Part shown: piece after piece, positions 1 to 8,594 of the stretch
How the letters are laid out: each line of letters begins with the position of its first letter
How positions within the stretch are numbered: position 1 is the stretch's first letter
Source of the DNA: SAR202 cluster bacterium Io17-Chloro-G2
GTDB taxonomy: Bacteria; Chloroflexota; Dehalococcoidia; Lucifugimonadales; UBA3495
Length of the DNA stretch: 64,000 bases
Direction: 5' to 3'
Assembly (NCBI GenBank): GCA_002816875.1
Contig: MUCP01000017.1
Coordinates: forward strand, 1-64,000
The notes under the pieces: generated by a model
Database searches by the model: none
The model's input: only the letters and a program-made list of their open reading frames with translations
Told to the model about the DNA's origin: nothing
Program-made: the position numbers and the translations under genes

Positions 1-1168
1 CCTGGAAGGCCGGGAATACCTCTTTCCCGAACATCTCTATGGATTCCATCACCTTTTCATGGGGGATGGTCTCGGTCTGCATGATGAACAAACACTGATC
101 CACGCCAATGTCTTCGTACATCTTGATGTTCTTGATACAGCTTTCGGGATTGCCGGCGATGATCACTCCCCGGTCAGCCAGGGTATTGGCGTCAAGCTGA
201 GCGATGGCTGCCCTGGCTGCTCCGGGTCCCGAGTCCAACGAGAGTCCTGCCTCTGCCGCCTGCTCTTTGTGGGCGTCATCGGACTGGCGCAACCAGCGTC
301 CAAAGTCGGCCTGCAGGTGGTCTGGAACACCGCCCCAGGCCTCCAACAGCTCCTCATAAGCCCCGATCCGGCCTGCGATGTAGGGCTTGTCGGGCCCAAA
401 GAAGGTCTTCATGGAATTAGCGGCCAACTCTTTGGCCTCCTGGTCGTCTTTACCGCAGAACCCGTGGACGTTGTTGCCCCAAAAGTCGTTGACGAACGCC
501 CCTACCGGGTCGCAATCTTTGATGGCGTCCCGGTAAACTTTTACGTGTTCGGCCATAACGTCGACGGCATACGAAGCCGAGGACAAGACCCCGATGCCTT
601 TTTGCGCCGCCAATTGGAAGCTTTCCGTTTGGGTACAGGCCAGGTACATGCGGGGATGGGGCTTTTGGAATATCCTGGGGAGGACCCGCCGGGCTGGAAC
701 GTTCCAGAATTTACCTTCCCACGAAAACTCCCCTCCGGATTGCCAGATCTGAGGAAGCATTCTCAGCGACTCGTCCCACCGCTCGCGGGTCTCCCTGGGG
801 TCTACCCCTTGGCCCACCTGCTCATAGGCGTTGGACCGGCCTGTGCCGAACTCCACCCGCCCGTCAGTCAACTGATCGACCATGGCCACTCTTTCAGCTA
901 TATGGATGGGATGGTGGCTGGGCAGGATGGATACCCCGAATCCGATCCTGATGTTCTTGGTGCGTTGGCTCAGCGCTCCGAACAGCACTTCCGGGCAGGG
1001 TGATCCCGAGAAACCCGTAAGAAAGTGATGCTCCACGAACCAGAGGTTGTCGAACCCCATCTGGTCGGCCAGCTCACACTGGTCCAAGGTCTCTTTGTAA
1101 AGGGTATTCCAATCTACTTCGTCGCCTTCGTAGGCCCTCTGCGTCTCGAATAAAAGGCCGAACTTCAT
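1..1168 (-). CDS. LLM-class flavin-dependent oxidoreductase (3' end cut by window edge)
   Basis: This gene is absent from the ORF track because it runs off the left edge; the plus-strand ORF 59-1003 is its shadow. Reading the minus strand gives MKFGLLFETQ, then a bacterial-luciferase-like TIM barrel with LWFVEHHF (about residues 40-47), a VSILPSHHPI segment and LTDGRVEFGTGRS, all typical of the LLM family that uses reduced flavin or F420. At least 389 residues are present and the C-terminus is missing. The ATG at 1168-1166 is preceded by AGGAGATAG, so the start is well supported. Substrate is unknown; family members are monooxygenases or F420-dependent reductases. A second LLM gene lies at 46031. 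It is divergent from cinA. Confidence 0.9.
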   Translation of the reverse strand, partial: MKFGLLFETQRAYEGDEVDWNTLYKETLDQCELADQMGFDNLWFVEHHFLTGFSGSPCPEVLFGALSQRTKNIRIGFGVSILPSHHPIHIAERVAMVDQLTDGRVEFGTGRSNAYEQVGQGVDPRETRERWDESLRMLPQIWQSGGEFSWEGKFWNVPARRVLPRIFQKPHPRMYLACTQTESFQLAAQKGIGVLSSASYAVDVMAEHVKVYRDAIKDCDPVGAFVNDFWGNNVHGFCGKDDQEAKELAANSMKTFFGPDKPYIAGRIGAYEELLEAWGGVPDHLQADFGRWLRQSDDAHKEQAAEAGLSLDSGPGAARAAIAQLDANTLADRGVIIAGNPESCIKNIKMYEDIGVDQCLFIMQTETIPHEKVMESIEMFGKEVFPAFQ

Positions 1169-1285
1169 CTTCTATCTCCTGTTATTTGGTGGTTTGACCG
1201 TCGTGATAGGCAAATCTACCGGTTCACTTGGCAGAGTATACCCCAATTCTAGGCACATCGGAACAAGCTCGCATAGGCGTAGAGC

Positions 1286-1314
1286 TTGACCCCTATTGAC
1301 TCTCAGACTACTCT
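1286..1314 (+). promoter_or_regulatory. Putative sigma-70-type promoter upstream of cinA
   Basis: TTGACC (1286-1291) and TACTCT (1309-1314) are separated by 17 nt, and lie about 80 nt before the cinA start in the divergent intergenic region. This is a pattern match only. Confidence 0.4.
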
Positions 1315-1391
1315 AGCGGTGGCTGGAGTCGAACGGGCTTAAATGACCCGCTTGACCGGTCCGGATCCACTGACACGGGAGAAATCAGCCT

Positions 1392-2657
1392 TTGAACGCT
1401 GAGATCGTCGCCATCGGATCGGAGTTGCTCCTGGGGCAGATCGTCGATACCAACTCGGCGTGGATGGCCCAAAGGCTGGCCGGCGTGGGGGTGAATCTGT
1501 TCTACAAGACGGTGGTGGGGGATAATCCTGACCGCATGTTGGAGATCACCAACCGGGCCATGGAGCGCTCGGACCTGGTGATCACATCGGGAGGACTGGG
1601 TCCCACCCAGGACGATCTCACCAGAGAGGTCATCGCGCGGGCCACCAATCGGGAGCTGGTGATGGACCCTGAGTTGCTGGCACAGATCGAAGAGCGATTT
1701 CGACGCCGCGGGTTCATCATGACCGAAAACAATAACCGCCAGGCGCTCATTCCAGAGGGCGCCATCCCGGTGAAGAACCCCAACGGCACGGCCCCCTCTT
1801 TCATAGTGGAAGACCCTAGGGCCGTGGTCTACTGCCTGCCGGGGGTCCCATTCGAAATGAAATGGCTCTTTGACAACGAACTAGTTCCCTACCTGCGCGG
1901 GAAATTTGGGCTATTCGACTCCATCTACTCGCGGGTGCTAAAGGTCTCCGATCTGGGCGAGAGTGGTGTGGACGACTTGGTGGGCCACCTGATCGCCAAC
2001 TCGGTCAACCCCACCGTGGGGGTATTGGCCCATCCCGGCCAGGTCGACGTGAGGATCACCGCCAAATCCGCGACTCGGAAAGAAGCGGATGAACTGATCG
2101 CCCCTTTGGAGGAAGAGGTCCGGAACCTGTTGGACGGCCATGTGTTTGCGGTGGATGAGGAAACCATGCCCCAGGTGATAGGACGGCTTTTGCGGGCCCG
2201 GGGATTGACGGTGGCGTGCTACGAAGGCTTGACCGGCGGGGTGATCGCCCAACAGCTACAAGACGCAGGTGAAGAACTATTCCTGCAGGGTACTATCGGC
2301 CTCCAACCGGGGGTCTTGCAAAGCCTTCTGTCCGCGTCTGAAAGCAGCCTTTCGCCGGATGAACTAACAAACCTGCTAATGGAAGACGGCGCGGCCCTGG
2401 CCGATGGGCTGGCCTCCGGCATCCGCGCTCAAACCGGCGCTTCCCTGGGGTTGGCAGTGCACTCGGCGCCCGAGGGTATCAACCCGACGGAAAACCTCAG
2501 CGCCGGCCGTACCTACATCTCGGTCTCGTCCGCAGACGGAACGTGGCGCCGGGAATACAATTTCGCCGGACCAGGCCTGCCCGACCGCACCCGAGCCGCC
2601 CTGAATGCCCTGGACCTGTTGCGGGTAAGCATCCTCCAGAATTGGAACCAAGCGTGA
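1392..2657 (+). CDS. cinA: CinA-like protein with degenerate C-terminal amidase domain
   Basis: The 421-residue protein has the CinA N-terminal MoCF-type domain (about residues 1-170: IGSELLLGQIVDTNS, SGGLGPTQDD), the family's ADP-ribose-pyrophosphatase-associated half, followed by the C-terminal NMN-amidase (PncC) region from about residue 255. In active PncC domains the signature is AESCTGG; here the equivalent stretch reads YEGLTGG, so the Ser is lost, and the later GPGG-type motif is also eroded. Deamidation of NMN is therefore doubtful. The start is a TTG preceded by CGGGAGAAATC; length is normal for the family. It is followed after about 70 nt by lhgO. Confidence 0.85.
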   Translation: MNAEIVAIGSELLLGQIVDTNSAWMAQRLAGVGVNLFYKTVVGDNPDRMLEITNRAMERSDLVITSGGLGPTQDDLTREVIARATNRELVMDPELLAQIEERFRRRGFIMTENNNRQALIPEGAIPVKNPNGTAPSFIVEDPRAVVYCLPGVPFEMKWLFDNELVPYLRGKFGLFDSIYSRVLKVSDLGESGVDDLVGHLIANSVNPTVGVLAHPGQVDVRITAKSATRKEADELIAPLEEEVRNLLDGHVFAVDEETMPQVIGRLLRARGLTVACYEGLTGGVIAQQLQDAGEELFLQGTIGLQPGVLQSLLSASESSLSPDELTNLLMEDGAALADGLASGIRAQTGASLGLAVHSAPEGINPTENLSAGRTYISVSSADGTWRREYNFAGPGLPDRTRAALNALDLLRVSILQNWNQA

Positions 2658-2726
2658 AGATAGCTGGTTCACGATTTACCAGGCTCCGGTCAGCCCACCA
2701 GCGGTAACGCGCCAATGAGGTGAAGC

Positions 2727-3944
2727 ATGGAATCGTCAGTATTCGACGTGGTCATAATCGGGGGCGGCATCATCGGCCTATCCACCGCCCTGCGCTTGAA
2801 GCAGGAACAGTATCCCGATTGGCGGATAGCCGTGGTGGAAAAGGACGCCGGACTGGCCAACCACCAGACGGGCCATAACAGCGGCGTGATCCACTCGGGT
2901 ATCTACTACCGGCCCGATTCCCATAAGGCCCGGTTTTGCGTTGAAGGCGCTCAAGCGCTGAAGACGTTTTGCGATGAGAACGAGATCGAATACGAGCTAT
3001 GCGGCAAGGTGATCGTGGCCATCCACGAATCTGAACTGGGACGGCTGGACAGCCTTTACGAACGCGGCGTGGCCAATGGCGTGCAAGGGCTGGAGATGAT
3101 CGGCCCGGAACGCCTAAAAGAGATCGAGCCTCACGTCTTTGGTGTGAAGGCCCTCTGGGCGCCTAGCACCGGTATCGTCGACTACAAGAAAGTGGCCGCC
3201 GCTTATGCCGGGCGGTTCCAAGAGGCCGGCGGGGAGATTTTCACCGGCGCCGAGGTACATAGCATAAAAAAGTATCCCGACGCCCTGTCCATAGAGACCA
3301 ATGGGGGCGTATTACAGGCCAAACATCTCATCAATTGCGCCGGCTTGCACGCCGACAGGGTGGCCGAGATGATGGGCGAAGAGATCGACGTGCGCATCAT
3401 TCCCTTCCGGGGGGAGTATTACACCCTCAAGCCGGAGAGCCACGGGTTGGTCAACGGGTTGATATATCCGGTGCCCGATCCCAGGTTCCCCTTCTTGGGC
3501 GTCCACTACACGCGAAACATCCACGGTCAAGTGGAGGCCGGACCCAACGCCGTGATGGCCTTGAAGCGGGAAGGATACCGAAAGTCCGACGTGGACTTGA
3601 TGGACTCGTGGGGCACGCTTTCATTCCCCGGATTCTGGAAGATGTCCATGAAGTTCTGGAAGATCGGCCTGGGCGAGATGCACCGGTCCTACGTCAAGAG
3701 CGTATTTGTGCGGGACTTGCAGCGCCTAGTGCCTGAGATCCGGGCGGAGGACTTGGCCCCTGGCGGCTCGGGGGTCCGGGCCCAAGCGGTATCCCGCAGC
3801 GGCGCCCTTCTGGACGATTTCCACATCATCCGGGGAAAGGAAGCCGTCCACGTCTTGAATGCCCCGTCCCCCGGGGCCACATCGTCACTGGCCATCGGAA
3901 AGTATATCGGCGACCTGGCGGCCGAGGCGTTCGGCGAAGCCTGA
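2727..3944 (+). CDS. lhgO: L-2-hydroxyglutarate oxidase (LhgO-type FAD oxidoreductase)
   Basis: A DAO-family FAD enzyme of 405 residues that oxidises L-2-hydroxyglutarate to 2-oxoglutarate. The N-terminal Rossmann motif is VVIIGGGIIGLSTALRL (residues 8-24), followed by the characteristic HQTGHNSGVIHSGIYY segment used for FAD and substrate binding in LhgO/L2HGDH. The C-terminus carries PGGSGVRAQAV and a NAPSPGATSSLAIG FAD-contact segment. ATG start follows GAGGTGAAGC. Length is that of bacterial LhgO (about 400 aa). It probably feeds carbon from lysine or glutarate breakdown into the TCA cycle and passes electrons to quinone. Neighbouring genes do not form an obvious pathway with it. Confidence 0.92.
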   Translation: MESSVFDVVIIGGGIIGLSTALRLKQEQYPDWRIAVVEKDAGLANHQTGHNSGVIHSGIYYRPDSHKARFCVEGAQALKTFCDENEIEYELCGKVIVAIHESELGRLDSLYERGVANGVQGLEMIGPERLKEIEPHVFGVKALWAPSTGIVDYKKVAAAYAGRFQEAGGEIFTGAEVHSIKKYPDALSIETNGGVLQAKHLINCAGLHADRVAEMMGEEIDVRIIPFRGEYYTLKPESHGLVNGLIYPVPDPRFPFLGVHYTRNIHGQVEAGPNAVMALKREGYRKSDVDLMDSWGTLSFPGFWKMSMKFWKIGLGEMHRSYVKSVFVRDLQRLVPEIRAEDLAPGGSGVRAQAVSRSGALLDDFHIIRGKEAVHVLNAPSPGATSSLAIGKYIGDLAAEAFGEA

Positions 3945-3980
3945 CTCCGGCAAAGCCGCCTTAGAGCGGAGCCTAGAATG

Positions 3981-4009
3981 TTGCTGCTGGTGAGCGGGCT
4001 GGGTATAAT
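3981..4009 (+). promoter_or_regulatory. Putative promoter for the MaoC-plsX-fabG group
   Basis: TTGCTG (3981-3986), 17-nt spacer, TATAAT (4004-4009), lying between the lhgO stop and the MaoC-like gene. The -10 is a perfect consensus; the -35 is partial. Confidence 0.5.
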
Positions 4010-4096
4010 CGACCCGGCGCATTTGCCGAAGGGGTGGGTTTGGTGTCGACGCTGCAGGCCCCCGCAGGGCCGGAGCATCTCGAGGGGCAGGACCCG

Positions 4097-4990
4097 ATGC
4101 CTGATTCTGAACTAGGGATCGAGTTGGGGACCTGGCAGGCTGCCGAAGAGCCGGTCTTGCGCTACCTCCGGGCTGTGGGCGACACCTCGGACTTATCTAT
4201 CCAATCACAACTTGCCCCTCCCCTGGCATTGACTGCGTGGGCCCTGGGCGCAATGCTCCAACGCCTCGACCTCCCCGCCGGCGCGATCCATAGCGTCCAA
4301 GAGATGGAGACTGTCAGGGGTGTCCCTTTTGGAGAGCAGGTCACCGCCTTCGCCGGGCTGGGTCAGCCCAGGAGACGAGGAGATCTGGAATTCATCACCG
4401 CCGAATACACCTTGAAGGCCGCCGGCGGGGAAGAAGTCATAAGGGGTCAGTGCACCGTCTTGGTGAACCATGCAGCTGCCCCTCCATCTGTGGCCCGTGG
4501 TTCAGCCGGTACCCAAGCATCAAATCAAGAGAACCTTACAGCTCAGACACCAGCGCAACCCGCCTTCCCTGTGGTTGAGCGGACAATCACCCAAGACCAA
4601 CTCCTCGCTTATTCTGAAGCATCCGGCGATCACAACCCGCTGCATTTGGACCCGGCGTTCGCGGCCACCACCCAATTTGGAGAGATCATCGCCCACGGCA
4701 TGTTGACCCTGGCCTTGGTTTCCGAAGCCATGGGCAGGGCTTACGGTAAAGCATGGCTTGAGAGCGGGGCGCTAAAGATCAGGTTCAAGGGCGCGGCATA
4801 TTTGGGCGACCGGTTATACACCCTATGCCGGCCTTCAATACAACAATCGCTTGACCAGGGAATCCGGCAGGTCTGCGACGTGGCGGTGCTGGAGGAGAAA
4901 AGCGGCAAGGAATTGGTGACTGGCTCCGCATCGGTTATTATTGGCAATGGAAACGCGGGCGGCGGGGAGGAAAGGAATGGTGATCTGTAA
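4097..4990 (+). CDS. MaoC-like double hot-dog dehydratase/thioesterase
   Basis: About 297 residues with two hot-dog halves. The N-terminal half (LGTWQAAEEPVLRYLRAVGD) resembles the FAS1-type MaoC N-terminal domain. The C-terminal half carries the R-specific hydratase-2 signature YSEASGDHNPLHLD followed by GEIIAHGMLTLAL, with the catalytic Asp/His pair of 3-hydroxyacyl-thioester dehydratases present. A Gln/Ala/Pro-rich linker separates the halves. The track opens at GTG 4034, but ATG 4097 is preceded by AGGGGCAGGA and places the start just before the conserved region, so it is preferred. Lying before plsX and fabG, it may act on fatty acyl-ACP or acyl-CoA intermediates; the substrate is inferred. 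Confidence 0.8.
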   Translation: MPDSELGIELGTWQAAEEPVLRYLRAVGDTSDLSIQSQLAPPLALTAWALGAMLQRLDLPAGAIHSVQEMETVRGVPFGEQVTAFAGLGQPRRRGDLEFITAEYTLKAAGGEEVIRGQCTVLVNHAAAPPSVARGSAGTQASNQENLTAQTPAQPAFPVVERTITQDQLLAYSEASGDHNPLHLDPAFAATTQFGEIIAHGMLTLALVSEAMGRAYGKAWLESGALKIRFKGAAYLGDRLYTLCRPSIQQSLDQGIRQVCDVAVLEEKSGKELVTGSASVIIGNGNAGGGEERNGDL

Positions 4991-5040
4991 CTCTGCCGAT
5001 GATTCTCGCCCATCCTGGAGAGCGGCGATGGGAATGATCG

Positions 5041-6093
5041 ATGTTAGGTAACGGAAGACCAGATGACCCTCCCGTCAGAGTGGTGATAGACACCATGGGC
5101 GGTGATTTTGGTCCCCGGGAAACCGTTAAAGGCGCGATTCAAGCGCTGAGTAACGACAATATTGAACTCATCTTGGTGGGCGATCAAGGGCCGGTCCAGG
5201 CCGAATTGGAGCGCCACGACACTACCGGACGATCGGTGACGTTGGTCCCTTCGGTAGACAAGATCGGAGACGACGAGCACCCTATTCAGGCCCTGCGCCA
5301 CAAGCCCAAGGCATCGATCGTAGTGGCTACCAAACTGGTGAAATCCGGTGATGCCGACGTGGTGGTTTCCATGGGCTCCACCGGCGCTTCCATGGCCAGT
5401 TCGGTATTTCTACTGGGATTGATGGAAGGTCTGGAGCGCCCATGCCTTGGTGGTCCCTTCTTGGGCGTCGCACCAGGAACCGTTATGGTAGACGCGGGGA
5501 GCAACATGGACTGCCGCCCGGCGCTGATGTTGAGTTTTGCCGCGTTGGGGTCAGTTTTCGCCCACAGATTCCTGGGGATTGAAAACCCCAGGATCGGCCT
5601 CCTCAGCGTGGGGGCCGAGGAGGCCAAAGGCAACAAGCAGGTCCAGGAAAGCTACGCATTGTTGCAGCAAAGCCATCTCAACTTCATAGGCAACGTCGAG
5701 GGTATGGACTTCTTCACGGGCCGGGCCGACGTCATCGTATGCGACGGCTTCGTGGGCAATATCTTGATGAAATTCGCCGAAGGATTGGGTGGGGCCCTTT
5801 CCGGATTTGTGAAGGACCGCTTGGCGGGGGCCCTCTCCTCTCAAGACCTGGCCAAGATAAGCGATGACCTGTGGCAAACCACCAATATGCCCAGAACCAT
5901 GGGAGGGCCGCTTTTCGGCGTGAACGGGGCAGTGGTCCTGGGCCACGGCTCCTGCGAGGCCAGCGGCGTTGCCGGGGCTATCCACACGGCCGTCAGGTAC
6001 GTTCAGGTGGGTCTGGTGGATAGCATGAAGGAAGAACTCTCCCAGATAAATAAGGGTCACCAGCCGGCGGCCAAGCTTCAGGCTGAAGATTAG
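5041..6093 (+). CDS. plsX: Phosphate acyltransferase PlsX
   Basis: Makes acyl-phosphate from acyl-ACP for the first acylation of glycerol-3-phosphate (with PlsY), a peripheral membrane step in phospholipid synthesis. The 350-residue length fits the family. Diagnostic segments are VVIDTMGGDFGP at the N-terminus, VPSVDKIGDDEHPIQALRHK, MGSTGASMASS, a GPFLGV/DAGSNMDCRP core and ADVIVCDGFVGNILMKFAEG. ATG start; a clear spacer separates it from the MaoC-like gene, and fabG follows 47 nt downstream, giving a small lipid-synthesis cluster. Confidence 0.95.
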   Translation: MLGNGRPDDPPVRVVIDTMGGDFGPRETVKGAIQALSNDNIELILVGDQGPVQAELERHDTTGRSVTLVPSVDKIGDDEHPIQALRHKPKASIVVATKLVKSGDADVVVSMGSTGASMASSVFLLGLMEGLERPCLGGPFLGVAPGTVMVDAGSNMDCRPALMLSFAALGSVFAHRFLGIENPRIGLLSVGAEEAKGNKQVQESYALLQQSHLNFIGNVEGMDFFTGRADVIVCDGFVGNILMKFAEGLGGALSGFVKDRLAGALSSQDLAKISDDLWQTTNMPRTMGGPLFGVNGAVVLGHGSCEASGVAGAIHTAVRYVQVGLVDSMKEELSQINKGHQPAAKLQAED

Positions 6094-6140
6094 ATGTCCC
6101 TGACTCTTGAGACAAAGATTCTAGATGTAAGGCAGATCGA

Positions 6141-6893
6141 GTGACGGCGGCGGATTCAGACCCACAGGTAGCCCTGGTCACCGGAGCCTCCCGGGGGATA
6201 GGCGCCGTCATTGCCTGCCGCCTGGCCCAGGCGGGGATTCGGGTTGGGGTGAATTTTCATTCCAGTGAAAAGGCCGCTAGGCAGGTGGTTAATGACATCA
6301 TCGCCACCGGTGGCGAAGCGTTGCTGATCGAAGGCGATGTATCCTTGGAAGAACCGGCGGCGGCTGTGGTAAAGCAGGCCTTTGATAGATGGGGCCGTAT
6401 CGACATACTGGTGAATAACGCCGGAATCCATCGGGACCGTCTTTTGGTGCGAATGGGCTCCGACGATTGGGACCAGGTTATGGATGTCAATCTAAAGGGC
6501 GCATTCCTCTGCACCAAGTACGTCATGCCCCATCTGATAAGACAGCGGGCTGGGCGCATCGTCAACATCTCGTCGGTGGTGGGCTTAAGCGGCAATCCAG
6601 GCCAGGCCAACTACGCCGCTGCCAAAGCGGGCCTCATCGGGTTTACTAAATCCGTGGCCCGGGAAGTCGCCTCCCGCAACATAACCGTCAATGCATTGGC
6701 CCCGGGCTACATTACCACCGGGATGGTGGAAGACCTGCCGGAGGAGACCCAAAAGCAAATCCTGTCCCGCATCCCCATGGGCCGGTTCGGCGCCGCCGAA
6801 GACGTGGCCCAAGCCGTCCAATTCCTATGCAGCGAAGGCGCCGGCTACATCACCGGCCAGGTCCTGACCATCGACGGCGGCCTGATAGCTTGA
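6141..6893 (+). CDS. fabG: 3-oxoacyl-[ACP] reductase FabG (SDR)
   Basis: A 250-residue classical SDR that reduces 3-oxoacyl-ACP with NADPH in the fatty-acid elongation cycle. Visible motifs are TGASRGIG (cofactor), the NNAG segment, the Ser of NISSVVGL, YAAAKAG (catalytic Tyr-x3-Lys) and the C-terminal GYITGQVLTIDGG typical of FabG. The start is GTG 6141, with a weak ribosome site (GGCAGATCGA). The position right after plsX supports FabG over a general SDR. No acpP or fabF is adjacent. Confidence 0.88.
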   Translation: MTAADSDPQVALVTGASRGIGAVIACRLAQAGIRVGVNFHSSEKAARQVVNDIIATGGEALLIEGDVSLEEPAAAVVKQAFDRWGRIDILVNNAGIHRDRLLVRMGSDDWDQVMDVNLKGAFLCTKYVMPHLIRQRAGRIVNISSVVGLSGNPGQANYAAAKAGLIGFTKSVAREVASRNITVNALAPGYITTGMVEDLPEETQKQILSRIPMGRFGAAEDVAQAVQFLCSEGAGYITGQVLTIDGGLIA

Positions 6894-6944
6894 AATGGCC
6901 GGTCGTGATGTCCGCGGCCGAACCCATCGTTTGTAGCCAGCGGA

Positions 6945-6972
6945 GTAGGCCCACGGCATGCCGTGCCCCTAC
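6945..6972. repeat. Palindromic dispersed repeat GTAGG...CCTAC, copy 1
   Basis: GTAGGCCCACGGCATGCCGTGCCCCTAC is an almost perfect inverted repeat. It belongs with the copies at 8421, 8496 and 51007. It lies between fabG and the pentapeptide gene, inside the artificial 5' extension of the track ORF. Confidence 0.7.
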
Positions 6973-7047
6973 GTTTCCGGCCCACCTGGAGCGATTCATG
7001 GCTGCCACGGACACGGGGGCCAGCCGCTGTCGTGGGGATGCACGCCC

Positions 7048-8424
7048 ATGAGACGATACACCACCGAAGAAGTCCTGGGCCTGATGGAGGCCTGGTTCGA
7101 GGAGCACAGGGACGCCCGTGACTTCGACCCCCTAAAGCCTTTTCTAGGTTTCGATAAGTTGCTGGGCGCGGACCTATCTGGGATCGACCTGGGCAGTGAC
7201 ACGGTTCGGGACAAGGCCCGGGTGTTCAGGGAGAACCACCCCCAGGTAGAAAGCCCGCCCTGGCTTGCGCGGCCCGACGTGTCTCTGTCCCTGTCAGTTG
7301 TCGAGCCCGGCCTGGAATTGTCGGGCTCCATACTCTCGGACCCTGGGCTTGGCAAACGAGCAAACCTTGGAGGAGCCCAGCTTCAGGGAGCAAACCTACA
7401 GGGGGTCCAGCTTCAAGGGGCAAACCTGCAAAACGCCCGGCTTCAGGGGGCACATATTTTGGAGGCGGACCTTCAACGAGCAGATCTCTATAGCGCCCAG
7501 CTTCAGGGAGCAAATCTGTACAGAGCAAACCTTAGCGAGGCAGGCCTCGGAAGCGCTCAGCTCCGAGGGGCAGGGCTGGTGAGGGCCCAGCTTCAGGGGG
7601 CGATGCTCTCTGACGCCCAACTTGAGGGCGCGTTTCTCGATAGGGCCCAGCTTCAGGAGGCAACCCTGGCAGGAGCCCATCTGCGGGGGGCGGACCTTTT
7701 GGAGGCCAACCTTCAAGGAGCAGACCTCACGCGCGCCCAACTTGAGGAGGCGGTCCTCCAGCAGGCCCAGCTTCAGGGGGCGGACCTGCGTTGGACCCAT
7801 CTTCAGGGGGCAAGACTTAGGGAGGCTCAGCTTCAGGGGGCGCATCTGCGAGGGGCCGATTTCAAGGAGGCTCGCTTGGAAGAGGTGGATTGGACGGGAG
7901 GGTATGTCTTAGCCGAAGAGGACCCCGGAAACACCGAGGTGGTTTACCGGGAGCTAAGGCGGTGGTACACCAACGCGGGCCAATACGAGCACGCAGGGGA
8001 GTTTCACAAGCGCCAGATGCTGATGCGGCGTAAGAACCTGTGGGCGGGAAGGACTTGGGCGGACTGCCTGGAACCTTCCTTCTCGAAGAAGCTAGAGTCT
8101 TTCGCCCTCTTTCTCCTGGGGCTTTTCAGCGGCTATGGCGAGCGGCCGTCCTGGGTGCTGCTCTGGGCCGTGGCGTGCTGGCTGGGTTTCGGGTTGGCCT
8201 ACTACGTTGGCCAGGGGACTTCTTTGGGCAGCGGCTATGGACCAGCCTTCTTGGGTGAGGCCCTTTACTATAGCGCACTGCCCTTTTCGGCGTTTAACCC
8301 TCCAGGCACGCTTGGGGGAGTCCCGCCGTGGGCCAGCACCCTGGCGGTGGTCCAGGGGATTCTCACCTACTTCCTGCTGGCCCTGTTCCTGGTGACCTTC
8401 GTGCAAAAGGCGTCGCGGTCGTAG
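7048..8424 (+). CDS. Pentapeptide-repeat protein with C-terminal two-helix ion-channel-like domain
   Basis: About 458 residues in three parts. The N-terminus (1-100) is soluble and unassigned (RRYTTEEVLGLMEAWFEEH). Residues about 102-280 form a long A(N/D/Q)LxG pentapeptide array with a strongly repeated LQGA period, predicting a right-handed quadrilateral beta-helix. After a linker (EFHKRQMLMRRKNLW) come two hydrophobic helices (about 350-389 and 430-454) flanking YSALPFSAFNPPG, an arrangement like two-TM potassium channels but without a TVGYG filter. The track begins at ATG 6958, but that stretch is the palindromic repeat; ATG 7048 is the likelier start. The role is unknown; a membrane sensor or channel is inferred from architecture. 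Confidence 0.75.
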   Translation: MRRYTTEEVLGLMEAWFEEHRDARDFDPLKPFLGFDKLLGADLSGIDLGSDTVRDKARVFRENHPQVESPPWLARPDVSLSLSVVEPGLELSGSILSDPGLGKRANLGGAQLQGANLQGVQLQGANLQNARLQGAHILEADLQRADLYSAQLQGANLYRANLSEAGLGSAQLRGAGLVRAQLQGAMLSDAQLEGAFLDRAQLQEATLAGAHLRGADLLEANLQGADLTRAQLEEAVLQQAQLQGADLRWTHLQGARLREAQLQGAHLRGADFKEARLEEVDWTGGYVLAEEDPGNTEVVYRELRRWYTNAGQYEHAGEFHKRQMLMRRKNLWAGRTWADCLEPSFSKKLESFALFLLGLFSGYGERPSWVLLWAVACWLGFGLAYYVGQGTSLGSGYGPAFLGEALYYSALPFSAFNPPGTLGGVPPWASTLAVVQGILTYFLLALFLVTFVQKASRS

Positions 8425-8447
8425 GAGCGAACGGCCGTGCGCCCCTA
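8421..8447. repeat. Palindromic dispersed repeat, copy 2
   Basis: GTAGGAGCGAACGGCCGTGCGCCCCTAC-type inverted repeat. Its TAG forms the stop codon of the pentapeptide gene, so the element abuts or created the end of that reading frame. Confidence 0.65.
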
Positions 8448-8495
8448 CCTTCATGAGGAATCACCTGTTTCCACGACACGGTTGCCCAATCTAGG

Positions 8496-8524
8496 GTAGG
8501 GGCGGGTTTTAAACCCGCCCCTAC
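8496..8524. repeat. Palindromic dispersed repeat, copy 3
   Basis: GTAGGGGCGGGTTT-T-AAACCCGCCCCTAC is a perfect 14-bp inverted repeat around one base. It shares the GTAGGGGC ends of the other copies but has a different centre. It could fold in RNA; no U-tract follows, so a terminator role is not obvious. Confidence 0.75.
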
Positions 8525-8594
8525 GATGAAGGGCAGCAAGGTGAATTTTCAAGCCAGTCCATATAACCCAACCTGAACTCATTGTGAGGAAACT

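Noticed and set aside
59-1003. Plus-strand 314-aa ORF
   Set aside because: It is the antisense shadow of the LLM oxidoreductase, whose minus-strand translation has family motifs and a good ribosome site.
7396-7845. Minus-strand ORFs over the pentapeptide array
   Set aside because: Their repetitive sequence simply mirrors the DNA repeat of the real plus-strand gene.
7375-7870. CRISPR-like regular repeats
   Set aside because: The repeats are contiguous, in frame and encode pentapeptide units; there are no unique spacers.
8496-8524. Intrinsic terminator
   Set aside because: Strong stem but no T tract on either side and the same sequence type recurs as a dispersed repeat.
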